Shown piece after piece: positions 1 to 10,160 of a DNA stretch of 64,000 nucleotides. The stretch covers positions 186,001-250,000 of the forward strand of contig WACJ01000501.1 in NCBI GenBank assembly GCA_008973525.1, written 5' to 3'. The DNA comes from Stenopsyche tienmushanensis. Its lineage: Eukaryota; Arthropoda; Insecta; Trichoptera; Stenopsychidae. Position 1 is the stretch's first letter; each line of letters starts with the position of its first letter. A program made the position numbers and the translations under genes. The notes under the pieces were generated by a model that was given only the letters and a program-made list of their open reading frames with translations, did not search any database and was not told the DNA's origin.

Positions 1-34
1 ATTTTTTTAGTGCTAAAAGATTCAGCTTATGTAG

Positions 35-290
35 TGTAGCATAGGCAAATCATCATCCCCAAACAATGGCGCCGTTAATCTGCACAGATTTAAATCGCCA
101 GATTAACAGCGACATCTTCCGTCTCTTTTTAGGCGCAATGTTTCAATTTAACAACGCCATCTTCTGCGGCGCAGCGGAAACATTGCGTCTGAAGAAACGA
201 CACCGATCGCTTCTTGCGCGTGCATCGTTGCCAAGGAGTCATCAGATAGCCTTGGTTACGGGAGGATGTCCTTCCCGCGGCTAGATCTCT
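35..290 (+). mobile_element. LTR-1 fragment with its 5' end
   Basis: This is the left part of an LTR of the family repeated throughout the window. It begins with TGTAGCATAGGC, a variant of the family start TGTAGCGTGGGC, and continues through the shared block ATTAACAGCGACATCTTCCG and the GCTTCTTGCGCGTGCA block. It breaks off after the GCGGCTAGATCTCT stretch, well before the polyadenylation signal and the CCACGTTACA terminus seen in other copies. LINE-like sequence follows directly, so the copy is truncated. The short open frame across it is not a gene, because the same sequence recurs with frameshifts in many copies. Confidence 0.8.
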
Positions 291-302
291 CCAGGCCTTA
301 CA

Positions 303-1080
303 GAGCACATCAAGAATACTACCTTGAGGGCCAAGTCAGCCTTTGCTAAAATCACCCTATCTGGAGGATCAGAATGGGGGATCGGGGGTAAGCCTACAAG
401 CTACGCTGCGGGAGCCTTGGGGTCACAGGACTGGACTATTCCATGAAGCTTAACGCATCAGTGGATGTTCTGTGCCGGACAGAGAGGGGCTCTTATTATA
501 ATAACAAAAATTTATAGGACTGTTTTGACTACAGCTACCTGTTCTAGCTGGTTTTTTGCCACTAGACTTGTAGCTGCAGCTGAGTGTAATATGCAGTGCT
601 CCCTATAGGTTCGCGAACCGATCACAGATTTTTATTGGCAACAATTGCATTGACAAATTCCTTCTGGGTGACCTCGAACCCTGTTTAGAATCCGATTTGA
701 AATTACTAAAAAGGAAGATACTTGTTGCATGTCCACACCACAAGGCAGGATGGAATTTAGCTCCATTAAATATCGTTTGTGGTATCGCTAGGTTATTGGA
801 CTTCCCAGCTCCTCACGGGATATGGGGGATTCAAGATATCTCTCCGTCAGTTGGCTTAAGAGTGTCTTTGCACAGATACGGATATGACAGCGGATCACGT
901 ACCATGATCATGTGTCAGATCGTCGATGTGTCAGAGGTTCCACTTTATGACCTGTTGGACACACAGATCTAGTAGCTGGTACCCACGTATTCGGCGCATT
1001 AAAACAGTTTTGTCACCAAATATGCGGAAGGAGTATTCTATGGGGAATAACTTCGTAGTCTACTTCCTCCATTTTTTTTA
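303..1080 (+). mobile_element. R1-like LINE fragment, end of RT and C-terminal region
   Basis: The + strand reads as a decayed C-terminal part of a non-LTR retrotransposon ORF2. At about 303-450 a frame gives HIKNTTLRAKSAFAKITLSG. At about 469-600 it gives QRGALIIITKIYRTVLTTAT, close to the QRRgALRIasaYRTVStaA block that follows the reverse-transcriptase domain in R1-clade LINEs. Further on, about 860-1060, frames such as MCQIVDVSEVPLYDLL resemble the degraded Cys/His tail of these proteins. Stops and frameshifts interrupt the reading, so this is a dead fragment. The clade assignment rests on motif memory. Confidence 0.55.
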
Positions 1081-1380
1081 AATGTAGACTCATCAGGACA
1101 ATTGATTGGCATCTGGATATAATAATAGATTCATCATTCCTGCGTAAAACAGCTGAACTAGCAATGAATCGTCCAAACCCCTATTTCCCTGCAAATACTT
1201 GCAGCAGCTACAGTGGAGTAGGAGAACGTTACCAGCAACACACCCTATTTAAATGACTTCTACGCTTAGTGCATACTTTATGTTTATTGCAAGTATGTGT
1301 CTGCAATGATCGGTGTTATTCGGTCACAGTGCGGGTACGGAGGTACGTTATGGGACAAAAAAATCCCAGCCTCCCGGCTA
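1081..1380. other. No gene seen
   Basis: This interval joins the LINE fragment and the next LTR piece. It contains GGGACAAAAAAATCCC near 1350, a motif that also sits in LTR-1 variants near 32200 and 46640. The last 50 bases may therefore be divergent LTR sequence. Nothing else is recognised. Confidence 0.4.
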
Positions 1381-1550
1381 TATAACGGCAACCGAAAGCA
1401 GTACGGAACGCGTGCGAGCACGGCCATCTGGACGAGCACGTGGGAGTGGGGCGTGCTCTTACGCTTCATTGGTGTCAGAATCAACGGGTCTTGAATAATG
1501 CTGAGCCGTACTGGATGGAAGTTCTGATCTCCAACCGACGAGCCCATACG
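1381..1550 (+). mobile_element. LTR-1 3' end, primer-binding site and start of leader
   Basis: The block GCGTGCGAGCACGGCCATCT and the following bases match the 3' third of LTR-1, ending at CGCTTCA (about 1468). One base later comes TGGTGTCAGAA (1470-1480), the tRNA-Leu primer-binding site in mutated form. After it, ATGCTGAGCCGT (about 1499-1510) is shared with the sequence downstream of the primer-binding site near 6400. This is therefore a 5' LTR junction with some untranslated leader, not a solo LTR. The downstream retroelement is missing. Confidence 0.7.
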
Positions 1551-1618
1551 CACTATCGATCAATATGTGTCCCTAGCATTAGAATTTTTAGGCATTAAAA
1601 ACTTTTTTGTATATGAAA

Positions 1619-1640
1619 AGCGACTCACCGGTGAGTCGCT
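1619..1640. repeat. Perfect 22-bp palindrome
   Basis: The half-site AGCGACTCACC is followed immediately by its exact reverse complement, with no spacer. A close relative with two changes lies near 55710-55730. There it is followed by a hairpin sequence that also occurs near 23650, so the palindrome seems to be part of a small dispersed repeat family. Confidence 0.75.
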
Positions 1641-2794
1641 GGCGCTTAATTGTTTAAGCAAGCTATGGTTTTAGAAGCAGATAAGATTTAAACGCAGTTT
1701 TTTATTGGATTATGTATATAAAAAACGATATTTTAAGCTAGTGAGAACAAAGTGGCAATTCAACCCTTCTGAACAACCCTTCTGCTGCCAGATCCGATTG
1801 TTGTTTAAACGTTCGTAATGTTAGCAGACGGCTGCTCCTCGAGCGATCCGCTGACGATTTAACTTTTTGTTTACAGCTTAAAGAATTTTAAGTGATGGAA
1901 GTGATTAAAATATATTGAAGTTGGGACTTTGATGTTTCCCCAGAGCGGCAGACGTCGTTAATCAAAGCCGACGATAAGGCGCTGTGGAAACTCTCCTCCG
2001 GTAGTTTTTCATTTTATTTATGACCACAATAAACTCGCTCGTCGATTACTTGATTGATGTGCTCCAATAATAAAAGTATGCTCGCTGCTCCCCAATATCA
2101 TCACTCCTGCCCTCCACGACTTTCTCCAAAACACCAGCTGCTCCGACAACTCTTATTAAACTCCGGACCCTTCGCGAAAAATAAGCCGTCTGCCCTATAA
2201 AACTTCAATGGAGAACTTATTGTTTTATTTGTAGAGTAATCTATATATCATTTGGTCTTTTTCTGTCCCAAAAATAGCCTATATTGGGATCAAACAACAT
2301 ATTTTCCATCAAACTTATAACCGATTTTGGCGACGATATAAAACTTTTGCCACTCAAAAAAACATACATCTTATGCGACCTAATTTTGCGTTTAATGCTG
2401 TCACAAAATAATAACATTTCCTTGTAAAAATAATGAGTTCAATGTAAATAATTGATTTGTGTGGCTTTTAATCATATTACTTTATAATAGATGGATAAAG
2501 GAATTTGAGTTTATCGCAACATTTTTTAAAATGCAGACAGAATACTGAAAAATAGAGCTTGTATTTTATGTATCCTTTTATAATAATTTTGAAATGAAAA
2601 TGTAGTTAAATCTTTTAAAATTGCCTCAGGCTCATAATAAGGCAATATTGCTTTTAGATGTTTACAAGGCTTTATGTTATATTTTCATCAAATGAGATGC
2701 AGTTATTGGATGTGTGATGAAACTCTGATCGATGTTTTGTGTTTGTAATTAAGGATATAAGAAGCAAATTTATTTATCTATTTGTCTCTTTTGA
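1641..2794. other. A+T-rich single-copy-like stretch
   Basis: I see no gene or known repeat. The part around 1790-2190 is richer in G+C and CpG than the surroundings (for example GCGGCAGACGTCGTT near 1945) and is free of recognised repeats. From 2220 onward the sequence is very A+T-rich. Confidence 0.5.
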
Positions 2795-3060
2795 GAGAGA
2801 AAGGGACCTGGCCGTAGGAAGGATATCCTCTCGCAGTCAAGGCTCCCGCCTCCGGTGCGTCAGCACTTGACTGATAACGGTGAATGAGCAAGAAGCGATT
2901 GGTGTCGTCCCAACAGATCCAATGTGTCTCCAACGCCACAGAAGACGGAGCTGCTAAATTGACACACTACGCCTAAAGAGAGATGGAAGATGTTGCTATT
3001 AATCTAGCGAATTAAATCTGCAGAGATTAATAGCGCCATTGCATTTTGCCCCACTTCGTA
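2795..3060 (-). mobile_element. LTR-1 fragment
   Basis: On the - strand this matches the 5' half of LTR-1. It contains relatives of the TTAACAGCGACATCTTCC block, the TTCTTGCNCNTGCA block and the purine-rich GAGAGAGAAAGGGACCTGG stretch near the R/U5 region. The LTR 5' end (about 3040-3060) is degraded: the expected CCCACGCTACA reads CCCCACTTCGTATACA. It is among the more diverged copies. Confidence 0.75.
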
Positions 3061-3517
3061 TACAACTTTCAAGCTAAATAATCTGTTTAAATTGCTATAA
3101 CAACAACAGGAAATCTCGATGATATTTTTTTAATGTTGTTATTGATAGGTTATACCACATTAATATAATAAAAACGAAAAAATATATTTTGGTGTTTATC
3201 TGTGTGGATTAAAAATAATTAAATTTCTATCTTCCTCAAACCACAACCATATAAGATAACAAGCAAATTAGTTCCATAATTTAGGATATTTATTATGTTA
3301 TCGTCCTTCTTCAATTTGATTTTATTCCAACATTGAATTATAGATTTTTCTTAGAAAAATTGTTTGATCCTCTTCGTCGTTATTTAAGACGGCCAGATGC
3401 ATGTTAGCTCAATAATTTAGTGCATGCAAAAGATGAGCCATGTGCTTTTAAATAGAAACATCGAAATTACCGATGTGCTTCAGAATTTGCAATGGGTTTA
3501 TATCTGAGCTTCGTAAA
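3061..3517. other. A+T-rich, no gene seen
   Basis: Low-complexity A+T sequence without open frames of note. It ends at the TA dinucleotide that flanks the mariner unit beginning at 3520. Confidence 0.5.
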
Positions 3518-3519
3518 TA

Positions 3520-3935
3520 CGAGGGTCGTCTAGAAAGTAAGGTTACAAGAGCTAGGATACATTTTTACAAAAAACTCTTAAAAAAATGCCCTAAAATTAG
3601 AGGGAGTTGCCATATGGTGTCCGTGTCCAATCGGTCCGAATTTCAGACCACTGACACTTGGGTGATTTCCGGACATGTCCACAGAACATGGTCTGCTTCC
3701 ATGAACGAATCTCTGTATGGACCCTTCCAAGTTGGTGAAAGCACAAACCTAAGCAATGAGGTCCTAAAATGCCCTTGTGAGTAACTGGGACGTCCAATGA
3801 TACAGGAAGGATACACTGGCATATAAAAACTGCTACGCAGACTACAAAAATATCTCGATCTTGACAGAAATTGCGTTGAAAAATGGTTTAATAAATCTGT
3901 GTAATGTTGTAATCTTATTTTCTGGATGACCCTCG
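3520..3935 (-). mobile_element. TIR-bounded mariner-type MITE carrying a LINE tail
   Basis: The unit is flanked by TA on both sides (3518-3519 and 3936-3937), as expected for Tc1/mariner insertions. Its ends form terminal inverted repeats of about 29 bp with four mismatches: left begins CGAGGGTCGTCTAGAAAGTA, right (complement) begins CGAGGGTCATCCAGAAAATA. There is no transposase inside. On the - strand a frame at about 3650-3710 reads FMEADHVLWTCPEITQ, which has the His-x4-Cys spacing of the zinc-knuckle tail of LINE ORF2 proteins. The following part (GGTCCGAA...GGACCG) is repeated near 10200, 14670, 42320, 44450 and 44890. The mariner identity of the ends is solid; the LINE origin of the cargo is inferred. 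Confidence 0.75.
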
Positions 3936-3937
3936 TA

Positions 3938-5040
3938 TATACACGATGTTACTTTAATTCATGAAATTTCTGCACGAATTGGCTTTCCACGGCGAATTCC
4001 TCAATACATTCGATTCGTATTTCGATAGCGATATAAATATTCAAAGAGCTAATATGATTTACAAAGCCAGTAGTGGGCTTTGGGCTTCGTTCAATGTTTT
4101 TCTTGCTTCGTGGATTTCGATAACTTTTTACGTATTCCATATGAAAAATATTCCATTTTGATTTAATATTCATTTTGTGATATCGAAAAAAATTGTTTTT
4201 CGTCGATATTCAAATGGTGCAATGAGACCCCTAATAGAACATACATAATTTGGTTAGGTTAAAAATCTAATTTAAAAAAAACCCGCCGCTTAACATCTGA
4301 TATGTAAAACACGCTTATACTTCTTACAAATTCTTAAAATTGTATTTAAAAGTTTTGAAACGTTTCATTGCAATAAAACTATATTATTTCAACAAAGAGT
4401 TGAGCAAAATGAGGGACTCCATTCGGTATAAGCTTTTCTTCCTTAACTAATTGCATCCATCTGAAAGTTAACAAGATGTAGAATCAACTTTGTGATGTTG
4501 GAGCTAAATATGCTTAAAACTTCAACAATACAAGTATTTTACTTTATTTAAATATTTAATTATTATATTAAATTTAAAATATTTATATCGTTGATGATAT
4601 AATTTAATGCTTCAATTGTTTTAAATTATTATTTTTAATATGATACTTAAGCTTATTTTATTCCGAGAGTATCAAAGCGGAAAGAAATGGTAAAACCGAT
4701 AAAACCGTTATTTTTGCCGGAACGAAACCGATTCAAAATGTCGTTTTTACCCTCCCACTTCACCCAATTGGTTTGAATACGATTCAACCAGTAGGGTTGT
4801 GGGAAAAATACATACACCTTGTACCCCGGTATTCCAATCTCTAGAGTAGAATTCCAATATCTCAATGCGTTCTCAGTGAATTTGTATGTGTTTAGTGAAA
4901 CAATATTTTTATTTGAAAGATCTCAGTACAACCAATATCAAAAAACGAACTAGATTCTACTCTAAAGGAGTCTGTTGTTTCGTTTATAATAGTAAGCTAT
5001 TAAGTGACAGAGCTTAAACGAGGCCGTACGAATTGCCAAG
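3938..5040. other. No gene recognised
   Basis: Mostly A+T-rich single-copy-like DNA. Around 4670-4870 there is a less A+T-rich patch with repeated AAAACCG and ACCGG words (GGTAAAACCGATAAAACCG) that may be a worn transposon end. An 11-bp inverted pair (TAGAGTAGAAT about 4842, ATTCTACTCTA about 4953) brackets the following 100 bases. I cannot assign either to a family. Confidence 0.4.
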
Positions 5041-5245
5041 ACGAACATCCTAGTGAGTGACCACGACAGAAATAATATTGGATGACCGTCGAAGTGCGCG
5101 AGCACATCGCGTATTGACTGAAAGTTTGGACATGATAAAGCTGTGCGCAAGATGGGTGCCGCGTGTGCTCACAATGCAACAAAAACAGCGTCGTGAGAAT
5201 TTCGTTCGATTGTTTGACGATGTTTCACGGCAACAAAGACGAGTT
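5041..5245 (+). pseudogene. Mariner transposase fragment, group D
   Basis: A frame open from 5057 reads TTTEIILDDRRSARAHRVLT and then ESLDMIKLCARWVPRVLTMQ and QKQRRENFVRLFDD. This is the second helix-turn-helix and linker region of mariner transposases, whose usual form is LxMKKLCARWVPRxLTxxQK. The stretch is short of the family length (about 350 residues). It lacks both the DNA-binding start and the whole DDE catalytic domain, and a deletion before ARAHRVL has removed several residues. Related fragments lie on the - strand near 10750, 20780 and 44600. Confidence 0.75.
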
Positions 5246-5975
5246 TTTGCGTTGACAAAAAATATATTTTTTGCCATTTTTTTGATTGTTTTAAAATGGT
5301 GTTCGTTCACCAAAGATGGTCGATTATACATGTCATATAATCATTTTTAGGACTAAATTCCATTTGTCGTTTGTGTGATGTGCTTCCAGAACACATGAGG
5401 CGACATAACAAAATTCCAATTTACGACAAAACAATATCTCGGGAAATATAATCCCTTCGAGATCAAAAGCCAAATCAAAATAACACACAAGCTGAGCAAA
5501 TAGCTTAGCTTCTTCCACGAAAGAATAAATTGCAAACGAACAAATTTCAAAACCAATTACATCCGCTTCATAATATTTAATTTCGATACACACTTTTATC
5601 GTTCGTCTTTCCGCCGAGACCAATTATTGCTCGTTTGTAAATTTTAATAACCCAATTCTCGAATAGGAATCGGCTAAAAACACACTTTAATACATCAAAG
5701 ACCTTCATTCGATTCAATTTATAAAACAATATGCGATGAAACGCTTAGAATACTAACACAAAAAAAACTCAAAGTTTACACACGATGCCAATTTTTTTAT
5801 AGCCGCAAAAATATCTCCGGACTGTTGAAACGCACGAATGGGTTATTTTTGGTATCATTCGTGATTTTATTTTGAGTTTTCGTTCCTTTTTTCCAATCTC
5901 GACCCTTTTGCAAACACGATCCGTACTCAAAAGCCTGCGTTAATTTGTAAATGATTACGTGACGAACATATAACA
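5246..5975. other. No gene recognised
   Basis: Single-copy-like sequence. A 96-codon open frame on the - strand (5333-5623) overlaps a 67-codon one in another frame. I see no domain, signal peptide or family resemblance and do not call it a gene. Confidence 0.45.
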
Positions 5976-6262
5976 TGAGGGGGATTCAAATATAGCTCGG
6001 AATTTTGCTGTTCAAATTTATAGTGACATATTAAAATATAAATGCAGTATCTTATTTTTCTTTATAGTTCCTTTCATTAGAAATATATTTATTCCATCGA
6101 AAAGAAAGCATTTTGATCCCATCACTGAAGAAAGAAGGCGGCTGCTCCGAAAAGCTGTTGCGCACGTATTGTTCGACTGCAGCGTTGTCTTGAAATCGTT
6201 GCCCTTCTAATACCCCTATAAACGTATTGTAGTCATATCTGCTTCGAGCATACACGGTCTGT
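5976..6262 (-). pseudogene. Mariner transposase C-terminus and element end, group B
   Basis: A - strand frame (6255 down to 6052) contains LEGQRFQDNAAVEQYVRNSF and FSDGIKMLSFRWNKYISNER. This matches the C-terminal end of mariner transposases (GxRFxxxxxVxxxVxxxF...GIxxLxxRWxKCIxxxGxY). Beyond the stop, the segment down to about 5977 contains GGGGGATTCAAATATA, which also begins related copies near 13740 and 36875 and is probably the terminal inverted repeat. The catalytic core is absent here; an N-terminal piece of the same group lies at 7490-7630 on the same strand. Confidence 0.8.
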
Positions 6263-6284
6263 TCCGAGTGTTTCCGAACTAGCC

Positions 6285-6425
6285 GAAAGCTGTGAATGCA
6301 GCCACCTTAGCAAATACGTGGGAGTGACCCGGGAATTTTGCGTCGCAAGCGCCTCTGCTCCACGTTACACTGGTGTCAGAAACAGGGAATCGTTTAGATG
6401 CTGAGCCGTTAAACGTACTACTCAC
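6285..6425 (+). mobile_element. LTR-1 3' end with primer-binding site and leader
   Basis: The sequence GCGCCTCTGCTCCACGTTACA ends the LTR at 6369 with the canonical CA. After one C, TGGTGTCAGAAACAGGG (6371-6387) is the tRNA-Leu primer-binding site. ATGCTGAGCCGTT just downstream is shared with the leader near 1500 and, in opposite orientation, near 52280. The copy is a 5' LTR remnant; the LTR body upstream is strongly diverged and the internal genes are gone. Confidence 0.8.
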
Positions 6426-6589
6426 TGGTTTTTCGAATTCTTCATGAAAAAGTCTATGTCCCGCGCTACTATGCGATCTAATCTGGGATCACACAGTGTC
6501 TTCTATCTTTCAATCCTCGGGCGCATTATGCGCAGAGCGCTAGAATGCTGTAGAGAGTCGCTATTTGAGCAGCCGTAGCCGTTCTTCCA

Positions 6590-7420
6590 TGTATGCACTA
6601 AGCTGTCCCTGTATGCACTACAGTCTTCTTGCTCTCTCTGTAATCGCATTCCACTTATGGGTACGTAGCATAAGATAACTTATGTTAGCTGGGTTACCTC
6701 AGCAGGTGTTTTTTGAGCAAATATACAAGGGATCACCGTAGAGATGGACATCGTAGATTGGAACACCCACTCCAACAGGGGGACAATGCAGATCGGACAA
6801 AGCGACTGATAAGTGTGGAGAGTTTTCAAACAGACATTATTATAAGCACCACTGAGCGGTCTGTTTTTGGGTTTCCCCTGACTAGCCACACAAAACAATG
6901 TCTTGCGCCGCTATTTTAATCCAGGGAGAAACGCTACGCGTGGGCATTCCAGGTGCCCACCTCTTTTATATTGTGCCCTCTAAAGAGAAGAAACCGGCTT
7001 CAGAAGGAAATAAGTAAAGCTAAATTCAAACGAACTATCATACGAGATCACTGCCAATAAGAGTCCAACCTCAGTTTGAAGGGAGATGCAGCAGTTGTAG
7101 AACTGCAAGGGTTTTCCCTTCTCCATGGTACTCGTATTGGTCATTTGTAATACCCACCTCTTTGTGCACTAGGCTGTTGAGAATAGTGGTAACGCCTTTT
7201 GCACATATTTTACCTACTTTTGTAATCAGCAGTTTCACATTCCACTTTGCGGGTACGCAGCGCAGGGTAAGCTGCGTACCCGCAAGCCAAACTCATTTTA
7301 GCTGTGATACCTCAGAATCGTTGGTTGAGCAAACTTATTTTATGGATGGTCACTGTTTGAATCAGTTTTCTTCGTCATTTAGCAGCCTTAGCATCATCTA
7401 GTAGCTGGCAACAGTAGGCC
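6590..7420 (+). repeat. Repeat E, two partial units
   Basis: Blocks here recur in the same order near 53540-54100 (+) and 20255-20710 (-). They include GGGAGAAACGCTACGCG (compare CTAGAAACGCTACGC near 53646), TTCTCCATGGTACTCGTATTGGT, AGGCTGTTGAGAATAGT, and a hairpin-forming GGGTACGCAG...CTGCGTACCC followed by TTAGCTG and a GAGCAAAC block. The hairpin and GAGCAAA part also appears once at 6650-6725 before the longer unit at 6850-7420. No protein is evident on either strand, so the family's class is unknown; it may be a LINE 3' untranslated region. Confidence 0.65.
7248..7284. repeat. Perfect 14-bp-arm hairpin inside repeat E
   Basis: TGCGGGTACGCAGC (7248-7261) and its exact reverse complement (7271-7284) flank a 9-base loop GCAGGGTAA. 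Other copies of repeat E keep the position but with imperfect arms (near 6660, 20440, 51665, 53925). The structure is therefore a family feature and this copy has the strongest version. Confidence 0.8.
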
Positions 7421-7489
7421 GCATTTACTGTCTGTCTGTCATGTAGAAAATCAATCAATAAAATACCTTAGCTTTAGTCCCAAAATACT

Positions 7490-7630
7490 GTAGCCATCAA
7501 TTTTGTCGTGATCAACAAAATGTTTCTCGACTTTTTAATGAAACATTTGGGCCCAATAAAATACACGAATCACACTCAAAATAGCTAAAACTAATAATTA
7601 TGCGTTGCGCAACAGAGGATGCCACTTCTC
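7490..7630 (-). pseudogene. Mariner transposase N-terminal fragment, group B
   Basis: Read on the - strand, the sequence gives QRIIISFSYF, then after a frame change VFYWAQMF and VDHDKIDG. It aligns with the better preserved copy at 37200-37345 (IRFYRKLKFDEIEAQFG...MTQVFYWAQKF), the first helix-turn-helix of a mariner transposase. An internal deletion has removed the part between. It lies about 1.2 kb from the group B C-terminus at 6052-6255, separated by LTR-1 and repeat E insertions, so the two may be halves of one original insertion. Confidence 0.6.
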
Positions 7631-7639
7631 GCCTCCTTT

Positions 7640-9220
7640 TTTCAGTGACGATATCAAGAAACTTCTTATCCGACGGGATAAATATATTTCTAATTCAAAA
7701 ATGAAATAAGCGTTGATTTTAATATTTATGAACAAAATGTGTGTAATCCAATATCAATTATATTTATTGCCGTCATTATTTTATAGTTATGGCCGTTTTT
7801 TATGGTTTAATTCTCTTTTATTAAAGCATAGACAATTAGAGCGCGCGCAATAGACAATGAGGGTTCAAATGCGCTTGGGTCGCATCGTTCATTAAAAACG
7901 TACAAAAATAAAAACACTCATCGCTTTCATGATTGCTTTTTCGCCATAATAAGCGTGTATTTCATCGCATTTTTTAAACAAATTTTGCAGGAATTCTTCG
8001 GTACATGTTCGACAAAACGAATTCTTCGAAAGGCGTGCACTGAATATCTTTCGCTTTGTCACATTGTATATTAAAAGAAATAAAAAATCGACTTGAGCAT
8101 TCGAGAGTGGAGCAGAAATGCGTGTTTTTCAGGTTTAACACGGTTTTTTATTGAGACATAAAAACATACGTTTGTATTCAATGGTACGGACGTTCATTGT
8201 CATTAAAAAAATACAAACAAATCAAAAATACGTCCAATACTTTTGGAAATATTGAGCATTTTTTGAATATTCAATACAGAGGACTGACTGGATGGGAGCC
8301 GCGTAAATTTTAGGTTGTTTACTTTTCGTGATACGTATTAATGCAATAGATCAAACTGTAGACTACATGGCGCATAATTTAAAATATAGACAGGGGTTTT
8401 AATTAACTTAATCTAAAGCAAGCGTGTAGCTTTTTTTTTGACATACTAGGGAACTGTTTATGAGCATTGTTAATAAAAGTGTTGCCATTTTTGATATTTA
8501 AGCAATGCAACAAGCAAGAAATTCCCAAACTCACGCAATTAATTAATTGAACAAAAAAATAGTTCTCATCTCTTCTTTTTATAGTAACGCCTACTCGATC
8601 GCGAATCGTTGGCGGCTTAAGTCGCATTTCTATAAAAACAAATAACGATTGTCTTAAAAAAAAAGTGGGTCACAGTAACATCATTCCGAAATGAATTTCT
8701 TAAAATAAACAACCTTTGACAAGGGCCTAAATATGGATTACGATCCGCATTTCCAGGTGGGATTAACTCAGATACGCCTTTGAATCATTTACATTCGGTC
8801 GTTGAATTTTGCGAACCGTTAAATCTGATTAAATCCAAAAACAACAAAAAATAAATAACAAGGTATAAAATTAAATCCCGGACCTTTGTTGCGTCTTCCA
8901 AGTTTTCCTTCGTAATATGACCACCTTCGTGACAATCCCTTCTGCTTCCTACGTGACTGGAATCGAAGCTCTCGTCCAATTACTCACATTTTTTGGTTGA
9001 TTATCTTTTTTGGCATTTATTTCGCAAATCTGTTCGTTTCGACTTTGGAAAAATGGCATTAGAAAATTGCTCGATTTAATGTGAAAACGAATTCGTTTAG
9101 AACGTCTGGGATTTAATCCAATGAACCGAATAAATCTCGGCTAACAATACATAGGTCAAGCAAATACAATATGAGCGATTAGAGATTTTTTCTAGACGAT
9201 TGAAATAATATGATTCATAT
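7640..9220. other. No gene recognised
   Basis: A+T-rich single-copy-like DNA. Short open frames occur on the - strand at 8403-8627 and 8785-8979, without recognisable domains. I see no known repeat here. Confidence 0.45.
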
Positions 9221-9223
9221 GCG

Positions 9224-9360
9224 AGGGTCGTCCTAGAAGTACACGACCAAAGAAAATACAATAGGAAAAAACTCTATATCCCTTGTTTCTGGCTCGGTCT
9301 ATCAACATCGAACACCATATTTGACGTTCTCCAAATTGGCTACCTTTCTGGTTGTCGTGT
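9224..9360 (+). mobile_element. Mariner-type end, truncated
   Basis: GCGAGGGTCGTCCTAGAAGT resembles the terminal inverted repeat of the unit at 3520-3935 (CGAGGGTCGTCTAGAAAGTA). It is followed by about 110 bases of A+C-rich sequence and is cut off by the hAT-like repeat starting near 9364. No second end is visible. Confidence 0.5.
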
Positions 9361-9363
9361 GTT

Positions 9364-9815
9364 CAGTCCTGAGTCAAAATTTCGATCCCGGGATCAGCCC
9401 CGGGACCCCAAGAACGGGGTTTTTAATACTTTAAGAAATTAAATTGATAAATTTGATCAAAAATACCATCAATGTAACTGATAAAATTCTTTTCTGCTGA
9501 GACACGGACTGAAACTCGCAAAATTCCCGATTTCCAGATAAATTATTTATTTCCGTCGTTGCAGATGAATACTTATATAATATAATACTTTGATGTGATC
9601 GTAATTATATTGCGGAGGAATATAAAAATTCTGAAGCCCGTATCTATTATATTTCATATCGATATTTCCATCATTAGAGTCGAAGTGTAGTAAATACATC
9701 ACCGGTAGGGAAAGGTTAATATAAAAATTTAAAAAACATATATGTATACATAGATTAGAGACAGTTACAGCCCCTAGGCGTCGCCTAAGCTTGCCAATTA
9801 GTAGTTACGCCACTG
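9364..9815 (-). mobile_element. hAT-like non-autonomous repeat, copy 1
   Basis: On the - strand the unit starts CAGTGGCGTAACTACTAATT, continues with GCTTAGGCGACGCCTAGG, and ends near 9364 after clustered GATCCCGGGATC-type palindromes. A second copy in opposite orientation lies at 25368-25845 and aligns along the full length, including TTTGATCAAA and the GACACGGACT block. CAGTGGCG-type ends and repeated subterminal CCCGGGAT words are typical of hAT elements. There is no transposase. I could not find a clean 8-bp target duplication around this copy. Confidence 0.6.
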
Positions 9816-9829
9816 TTTCCAAGCGTCCA

Positions 9830-9984
9830 GATTTTGGCGGGAATATCTCAATTTAGTAGCCTTCGTCGTACTGGTGAGGTGTACGATTTCTTTCCCGATT
9901 TTTTCGGGATAACGTTTACTAGTTCCGGGATTATTGGGCACCTAAAACTGTCCGGGATCCCGGGATCTGGGATTCCGGTATTAG
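9830..9984 (+). repeat. CCGGGAT-rich transposon-like end
   Basis: This short stretch contains several copies of CCGGGAT, CCCGATTTTTTCGGGAT and GGGATCCCGGGATC, like the subterminal part of the hAT-like repeat just upstream. It probably is another degraded end of that type, fused to the LINE fragment that follows. Confidence 0.4.
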
Positions 9985-10160
9985 ATTCTTTAGTCGTGGG
10001 GTTTTTCGACAACGCATGGTGGGCAATGATTCTCGTCAAGCTCCCGTCCAAACTTGTAGCCCTCATTAGGTCGTATTTCGAGAACAGATCTGTTGTCACC
10101 CAGGTGGGTGACGAGATCACGGTCAGAAGGCTAAACATGGGTTGTCCATAGGGTCCACAG
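9985..10160 (+). pseudogene. R1-like LINE reverse-transcriptase fragment
   Basis: The frame reads FFDNAWWAMILVKLPSKLVA and then IRSYFENRSVVTQVGDEITV and RRLNMGCP followed by a stop. FDNAWW is the palm motif A as found in R1-type LINEs (first catalytic Asp region, usually xFDNAWWP). RRLNMGCPQGS is the start of motif B, here ended by a stop where Gln is expected. About 55 residues remain of an RT domain of some 250. Motif C (YADD) is missing. It is a dead fragment. Confidence 0.85.
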
